Assembly: GCA_001724265.1 (NCBI GenBank)
Contig: MEDY01000285.1
Coordinates: forward strand, 1 to 64,000
DNA length: 64,000 nucleotides
Source: Rhizaria sp. SCN 62-66
Taxonomy: Eukaryota > Rhizaria, unplaced
Direction: 5' to 3'
Within the stretch, counting starts at the first letter, position 1. Each line of letters starts with the position of its first letter. Below the pieces are notes generated by a model, which did no database searches, had not been told where the DNA came from, and saw only the letters and a list, made by a program, of their open reading frames with translations. Positions 58,461 through 64,000 of this stretch are shown piece after piece. The position numbers and the translations under genes are program-made.

Positions 58461-60325
58461 TCAGGGCCGCGCCTCGTCATAGCGCGTCTCCTCCACCAGC
58501 TCCTCCATCAGTTGCAGCAGCGACCCGGCCTCCTCTGCCGTGAACATGCGGTCCATGCCGCAGCGCCACCGCACGAGCCCGCGCTCGTCAAGCAGGAAGA
58601 AGTAGGACGCACCTGCGTTGCGGCAGTCGAGCACAGTGCGCGCGCGCCCCAGCGGCTCCTCGGGCGTCGCCTCGAAGAACGGCAGCGTCCACTCGTGCAG
58701 GTGAGGCGGCACCTGACGCTCGAGGTTGCTGCGGATCGACCCCGACAGCAGAGACTTGACCAGGTGACCGTACGCGAGGCTCAAGTTGAGCGCGGTCACA
58801 GACACGGGGCGCGGTCCAGCGCCAGCGCCAGTGCCGGCGGGGGAGCCCTTCTTGCCAGAGCCGCGCGCGCGGTCCTTGCCCTGCGCACCCGCAGCCACAG
58901 CCGGAGCCACGGCCACAGCAGCAGCAGCGTCAGCCTCGGTATTGTTCGCAGTAGCAGAAGCACTGTTAGCGCTGTTACTGTTGTTTCCGGGCGCGAGGGC
59001 AAGGAAGTGCTGCGCGACAATGCGCTGCATGCCAATCGTGGGGCCAAACCCCTTCTCCGAGGCCGAAAGCGCGATGAACGTCACGCGCCCAGGCACCTGC
59101 ACGAGCTCGCGCAGAGTCACCTGTGCGCCTGAGAGCGCGCGCGCGTGCAAGTCCATGGCGCCCACCAGCGCCACGTCGGCCGCGGACACGCCGCCGGGCA
59201 ACGCGGCGGCGGCGACGCCAGCGTTCTCGCCCGCCGCCGCGGCGGAGGCGGAGGCAGAGGGGGCGGCGGCAGCGCCACCGGCGGCCGCGGCGATGGCGGC
59301 CGCGGTGGCGGGGCGGGCCTGCATGCTCACAGTCGCACGCTTCAGCCCGCCCTCGGTCCCCGCCGCGCCCGCAGACGCCGCAGTGCCCTCAGTGGATGAG
59401 GACGCAGATGCTGCGCCGGAGCTGTTGTCGCCGCCACCGCTGCTAGAGAGCATTTTGCGCGCGAACGTGCCCTCCATGTCTGTGCGGAGAGTCTGGAACT
59501 CTGCAGCCCACAGGGGCACGAACAGGGGGGCGCCGTGCGCGCGCGCGAGACGCGTCGGCGGGGGCGGGAAGACGATGCTTGCGTTCACAGCGGCCTGGCT
59601 CAAAGACAGGTCCATCGCGCGCTCGGCGGAGCGGGAACTAAGAGGGAAAAAAAGTAAGCAAACGAGATGAGTGTCAGCAATGGCAACACATCACATAGTA
59701 CGGGAAAATAAATATTAGGCGTGAAGTTGATGCATTGTTAAACGTACGCGCTGGCGTTGACAAACTCGCGGCGGGCGCGCCAGGCATCCTTAACCTTGGA
59801 GAAAAGCCCAGCTTTAGGCTCGTTTGCTTTGGCCTCGGCCTGAGCCTTGGCAACCTCCGGATCTGCAGCAGCGGCGGCAGCAGCGGCCTCGGCTGCCTCA
59901 GCTGCGGCGGCGTCGGCAGCTTCCCGTTCCTTGGCCTTCTCAACAGCAGTGCGCGCCTTGTCGATGACGGGTTTGAGCTTGCGCTGCATCTCGGCCTTCT
60001 TAGCGCGGGCGACGGCGCGTTCGGCAGCGACCTGTGCGTCAGTCTTGAGGTCAGCGAGTGAGTGCACTTCACCGGGCTGCGGCAGGGACTGCAGGTTCGG
60101 GTTTGCGCCCGGCTTGCCCGTGGCGGGCTTGTCCGCGGGGGGCGCCGCAGCGGGGTCAGGCTTGGAGAATAAAAACGGCCGACGGGGGGTCGCGGTGACA
60201 GTGACAAGGGCGCTGCCGCTGGCACTGACGCTGGGAAAGACAGGGGCCGCGGAGAACAAGCACGAGGGCGGGACCGCGCTGCGCATGGTCCGCGCCAGCG
60301 ACGCAACAGAACGGAAGCGCTGCAT
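58461..60325 (-). CDS. ATP10: Mitochondrial ATP synthase assembly factor ATP10
   Basis: Exons 60325-59748 and 59637-58461 join in phase 2 (donor GTACGT, 110-base intron) to 584 residues, ending in TGA. ATP10 assists assembly of subunit 6 into the Fo sector at the inner membrane. The first 50 residues are Arg/Ser/Ala-rich, a likely presequence. A Lys/Ala/Glu coiled-coil stretch follows (about 120-185). The family core is split: GAPLFVPLWAAEFQTL..., VTFIALSASEKGFG, LNLSLAYGHLVKSLLSG and the diagnostic SYFFLLDERGLVRWRCG near the end, matching the YVYLLDHNCRIRWAG block of yeast Atp10. Ala/Ser-rich insertions separate these blocks and double the usual length of about 280. Confidence 0.85.
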
Positions 60326-60922
60326 CGTTCGGGGCAGAGTGGCACAGAGGAACACTCACTGGGGCGCGGAGCGCAAAGGCTGGGAGGAAAGGCGACGCGA
60401 CGGGAGTCCGAGTGGAGAGTTTGAGTCTAACGGAAAACTCGTTCCTGGTCTGAAATCAAGCCTATGTCAAAAGAATTTTTGCAACAAGGAAGAAAAATGA
60501 ACGCGGTCTTCATAAAACACTATTAATATGTAAGTGTACGAGTGCTAATGCTGGTTTAGGACCTGTTTTTGTCAGTCTCATTGTCCCGCAACCTCATTTT
60601 TTCAGAACCGCGGCCGACTCCACCAACTGCAGTCAACGTTGACGACCATCGTCATCCAGCAGAGCCTCGGCTGATCCGTCTTTCGAAAGTTTACAAACGT
60701 TTTTGTAGCTCACTTTGTTAATTCTCTATTTCTTGAAAGGATCTCATCTCCAATCCTTTGTCTTGCCCTTCAACGCACTCGCGCTTTCCAGCAGTCTTCG
60801 AACCTCTCTTGCGTCTTCTTCATAAGAGTCAAGCAGAACCCACACGCCGCTGATCTTGACTTTGAGTCTAACTCTAATCCAGCCATAGACGCAAACCCAA
60901 CGCGTATTTGCGACAGTTCCCC
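60326..60922. other. Divergent promoter region of ATP10 and DDX41
   Basis: A 597-base spacer with mixed composition; long pyrimidine tracts lie at 60715-60790 upstream of DDX41. No E2F-like or TATA-like site was obvious, and no gene. Confidence 0.5.
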
Positions 60923-63076
60923 ATGGATCCCTCGTCGAGCTCAACAAGCGGGCGCGGCCTGAAGCGCCCCGCGTCTCCCGGCGGCGCTCCAACGGACAAC
61001 AACACCAGCGACGGCGGCCTGGCTTTCGTGCCGCTGCACGTGCGCCGCGAACGCGAGCGCGAGCGCCTGGAGGAAGTGTCGCGCCAGACGGCCGCCGCGC
61101 ACGTCCGCCGCCTCCGCGCCGCGGAAGACAACGCCCGCGCCGCCGCGATTGCAGCCGCCGCTGCGAACGGTGGAGCAAATGGAGCTGCGCCACCGGCGAA
61201 CCCTGACTCGCAGAAGACGCTGATGCAGATCCAGCAAGAGCTGCTGCTGGAGCGCGGCGGCGTGCATATTACTGACGAAGAGCGGTTGCGCGCGGAAGAG
61301 CAGAAGCTGCTAGAGAACCTCTCGATGGAGCGCGCGCCGCTGCTGGGCCGCAAACAAGTCGCGGGCACTGGCGAGGTGTTCACTCAAGCGCTTGAGACCG
61401 GGTGGCGGCCGCCGCGGCACGTCCGCACGCTGCCGCAGTCCGCACACACGGCCACGCGCGCCAAGTTTGGGATCACGCTTGAGGGCGGGGCCGCCGAGGA
61501 CGCGTCCGTGCCGCCGCCCATCACCAAGTTCGCGCACATGCGCCTGCCTCCCGCGATCTTGGCCGCGCTCAACGCCAAGGGGATCCACACGCCGTCGCCG
61601 ATCCAGATGCAAGGGCTGCCCGTGGTGCTCTCTGGCCGCGACATGATCGGCATCGCGCTCACAGGCTCCGGTAAGACCCTTGTGTTCACACTCCCTATGG
61701 TAGTCTTCGCGCTCCAAGCAGAGGCCGTTCAGCCGCTCGCGCGCGGCGAGGGCCCCGTCGGGCTGGTCATCGTCCCCAGTCGCGAGCTCGCGGTGCAGCA
61801 CGCGGCCCTCGCGCGGCATTTCGCGGCGTATGTCAACGCTGCGACGGGTGCGTGTCCGCCGCCTGAGGGCGCTATCGAGGCCGGACTGGTACCGCCCGCG
61901 CCACTCGATCTCAACAGCATCGACCACGGCGGCGCAAGCGCACCGGGCGGTTTCCATAGCAACAACAACAACAACAATCAGCAGTCGCGGTCGCAACAGC
62001 AGTACGCGGCCCAGAGTGCGCAGGCGCGTGCTCAGGGCCAGACCGCGGGCTCCGGCGCACTGCGTTTCCCTCAAGTCGGCAAGATCTCCGTCATCACGGC
62101 CATCGGCGGCGTGAACATGGCCGAAGAGTACGCCGGCGTCGCGCCCGGCTGCGGCGTCCACATCGTTGTCGCCACGCCCGGTCGGCTTGTCGGTATGCTA
62201 GAGCAGAAGAAGCTCAGCATGGCCCGCTGCGTGTACCTCGCGATGGACGAGGCTGACCGACTCGTGGACATGGGGTTTGAGGAGTCGATGCGCGCCGTGT
62301 TCGACGCGTTCCCGCACCAGCGGCAGACGGTGCTCTTCTCGGCGACAATGCCGAAGAAGATCCAGGAGTTCGCGCTCACTGCCCTCGTGGAGCCCGTGGT
62401 CGTCAACGTGGGCCGCGCCGGCCGCGCCAACATGGACGTGATCCAGGAGGTTGAGTATGTCAAGCAAGAGGCCAAGTCGCTGTATTTGCTTGAATGCTTG
62501 CAGAAGACGCCGCCGCCGGTGATTGTGTTTGCGGAGAAGCAGAGCACGGTGGACCATATCCACGAGTACTTGCTACTCAAGGGTGTCGACGCCGCGGCAG
62601 TGCACGGTGGCCGCGGGCAGGAAGAGCGTACGCGCGCGATTAAGGAGTTCGAGACAGGCGTCAAGGACGTTCTGGTGGCCACGGACGTCGCCGCGAAGGG
62701 TCTCGATTTCCCGGCCATTCAGCACGTGATCAACTACGATATGCCGAAAGAAATCGAAAATTACATTCACCGGATCGGTCGTACGGGCCGTTCCGGCAAG
62801 ACCGGTGTCGCGACGTCGTTCGTGAACCGCGACTGTGAGGAGCTGTTCCTGCTCGATCTCAAGCACTTGCTGAAGGAGGCGCGGCAGAAGATTCCGCCCG
62901 TGCTGAGCGCACTGGAGGATCCCAGTGAGTTTGTGGGCGCGGATGGTGATGAGACGCGTGTGTGCGAGTACTGTGATGGCCGTGGACACCGTGTGATTGA
63001 GTGCCCGAAGCTGCAGAAGAAGAATAAGGCGATGAAGAACACGTACGGATACGATATGGTCGAGGACCAGTCATAA
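60923..63076 (+). CDS. DDX41: DEAD-box RNA helicase DDX41 (Abstrakt)
   Basis: A single exon of 717 residues ending in TAA. DDX41 is an ATP-dependent RNA helicase of the late spliceosome and a nucleic-acid sensor in animals. Before the core is HMRLPPAILAALNAKGIHTP with the Q motif (SPIQMQGLPVVLSGRD). Motif I is ALTGSGKT near 246, Ia VIVPSRELA, motif II DEAD near 443, motif III FSATMP, motif VI HRIGRTGRSG near 617. The C-terminal CCHC zinc knuckle CEYCDGRGHRVIECP (about 682) followed by NTYGYD identifies DDX41 rather than other DEAD-box proteins. An Asn/Gln-rich insertion (about residues 345-375) lies between motif Ia and GGVNMAEEY. The start is the first ATG of the frame. Confidence 0.95.
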   Translation: MDPSSSSTSGRGLKRPASPGGAPTDNNTSDGGLAFVPLHVRRERERERLEEVSRQTAAAHVRRLRAAEDNARAAAIAAAAANGGANGAAPPANPDSQKTLMQIQQELLLERGGVHITDEERLRAEEQKLLENLSMERAPLLGRKQVAGTGEVFTQALETGWRPPRHVRTLPQSAHTATRAKFGITLEGGAAEDASVPPPITKFAHMRLPPAILAALNAKGIHTPSPIQMQGLPVVLSGRDMIGIALTGSGKTLVFTLPMVVFALQAEAVQPLARGEGPVGLVIVPSRELAVQHAALARHFAAYVNAATGACPPPEGAIEAGLVPPAPLDLNSIDHGGASAPGGFHSNNNNNNQQSRSQQQYAAQSAQARAQGQTAGSGALRFPQVGKISVITAIGGVNMAEEYAGVAPGCGVHIVVATPGRLVGMLEQKKLSMARCVYLAMDEADRLVDMGFEESMRAVFDAFPHQRQTVLFSATMPKKIQEFALTALVEPVVVNVGRAGRANMDVIQEVEYVKQEAKSLYLLECLQKTPPPVIVFAEKQSTVDHIHEYLLLKGVDAAAVHGGRGQEERTRAIKEFETGVKDVLVATDVAAKGLDFPAIQHVINYDMPKEIENYIHRIGRTGRSGKTGVATSFVNRDCEELFLLDLKHLLKEARQKIPPVLSALEDPSEFVGADGDETRVCEYCDGRGHRVIECPKLQKKNKAMKNTYGYDMVEDQS

Positions 63077-63747
63077 GTTCATGTCCCTGGATCATGTTGT
63101 TGCGCGTATAGAACATCGAACTATCTGTGGGTGTGTTTTCATTAAGTTAATATGTTTTATTGTCTGCGATTAATGACGAACGAATTGATATCGGGTTACT
63201 TTAGTCACTATTTTTGGTCTGTTTTTGCTATCAGTTCCTGTCATGTCTGCGCATGGAGTCGTTGCTCAATACATACGAAATATGTTCATGTTTCATACTA
63301 AAAGCTACAAGTCGTTCGATTAGATCTCTGAATGTGATGCTGTGAGTGGTGAGAGGGGCTGGGTCTAACATGTGCGTTATGTTATGTGTACGCAGCTTAA
63401 GGTTTTAAGCTTTTGCGCTGAATAAGGAAGTTTTTGTGATGATATTATTGCTTTTGATCTGCTGGTATTCATGTCTAACAGTCTATTGTTTTTATTGATG
63501 ACCGACCCCTTTTCCGTAGTAGTAAAATGTACTTGTGGTTGAGTACTCGTCATTTCTGACGATCGAAAAACGGAGCGGTCAAAATTGGAAGCAGAAAAAT
63601 ATAAAAGCTATAAACGTATTAAATTCAAAAATAACATTTTATTCAAATACATTTATTCAATTAAATCAACATATCAGGTTTCTTTTTGAAATAGTCAATA
63701 TATAACGCGTCAAAGTACGCTTTTTAGTTTTCGCGCCATCACCGTGC
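63077..63747. other. Spacer between convergent genes
   Basis: AT-rich spacer between DDX41 and the partial gene at the right edge. It holds long T-rich runs and transcript 3' ends; nothing else seen. Confidence 0.5.
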
Positions 63748-64000
63748 TCAGAGCGTGCCCCACACCTCATCGATGACCTCCGTGGCCTTGGCCAGCGCGG
63801 CCTCCACCCGCGCCCCACGGCCCACGCCAAAGACCGCCTCGCCGGCCTGCGCCAGGAACGGCCCCAGCGCGTGTCGCGCCGTGAGCGCCGCCGCCGTCAG
63901 CGGCTCGGGCGGCTCGCCCCCCGCAGACCCCGCTGTCGCGACAGTGGAGTTGGCGCCCCCCACCGCAGTTGCGGACCGCGAACAGAGGCTGAACAGCGCG
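63748..64000 (-). CDS. C-terminal part of an unknown protein, cut by the window edge
   Basis: The frame is open from the window edge (64000) to TGA at 63750-63748, giving the last 83 residues of a protein whose start lies outside the window. The visible part is Ala-rich and likely helical, ending ALAKATEVIDEVWGTL, with Gly/Pro-rich text before it. GC-rich codon use matches the other genes. I recognise no family. Confidence 0.6.
   Translation of the reverse strand, partial: ALFSLCSRSATAVGGANSTVATAGSAGGEPPEPLTAAALTARHALGPFLAQAGEAVFGVGRGARVEAALAKATEVIDEVWGTL

Noticed and set aside
1-64000. CRISPR arrays, operons, bacterial ribosome binding sites or rRNA genes
   Set aside because: None are present; the window is eukaryotic with spliceosomal introns and single-gene transcription.

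Overview
This is a nuclear genome window from a unicellular, flagellated eukaryote. It holds 21 protein genes. Most of the conserved ones carry short GT-AG introns, and the coding DNA is GC-rich while the spacers are AT-rich. IFT88 implies a cilium, and RPB2, SMC3, MAD1, POLE2, DDX41 and a TALE homeodomain protein are all plainly eukaryotic. I cannot name the lineage from sequence alone. Proteins are rich in Ala, Ser, Gly, Gln and Asn runs.

The main discovery is that UAG appears to be a sense codon, probably glutamine. None of the 21 gene ends uses TAG (15 TGA, 6 TAA). Five genes carry TAG inside frames that clearly continue as coding: a YG-rich secreted protein (19786-19788), MAD1 (27961-27963), a poly-Asn protein (39894-39896), an EF-hand protein (45955-45957) and, less certainly, a small protein at the left edge, where a telomere-like repeat would encode Tyr-Gln-Gly three times. 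A second signature is the 5' splice site: 22 of 27 introns inferred here begin GTACG.

Layout, left to right: a small protein (73-522, -); a five-exon membrane protein (1378-3831, +); a giant 3,747-residue low-complexity protein (3995-15465, -); mitochondrial 3-hydroxyacyl-CoA dehydrogenase (-); TMEM230-like protein (+); secreted YG/PAT-rich protein (-); TALE homeodomain protein (-); an AT-rich gap with a possible protease relic; a membrane protein (+); MAD1, RPB2 and POLE2 (all -); a poly-Asn protein (+) divergent from POLE2; a DUF455 ferritin-like protein (-); an EF-hand protein (+), SKP1-like protein (+), TPR protein (+) and SMC3 (+); IFT88 (-) and ATP10 (-); DDX41 (+); and a partial gene leaving the right edge (-).

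The genes are housekeeping genes of many pathways rather than an operon: transcription (RPB2), replication (POLE2), cohesion (SMC3), spindle checkpoint (MAD1), ubiquitin ligase (SKP1), splicing (DDX41), cilia (IFT88) and mitochondria (HADH, ATP10). Canonical E2F-like sites lie upstream of POLE2 and SMC3, suggesting that S-phase control of these two genes is conserved. All gene models with introns are joined by me from reading frame, splice signals and protein family; no transcript data were available.
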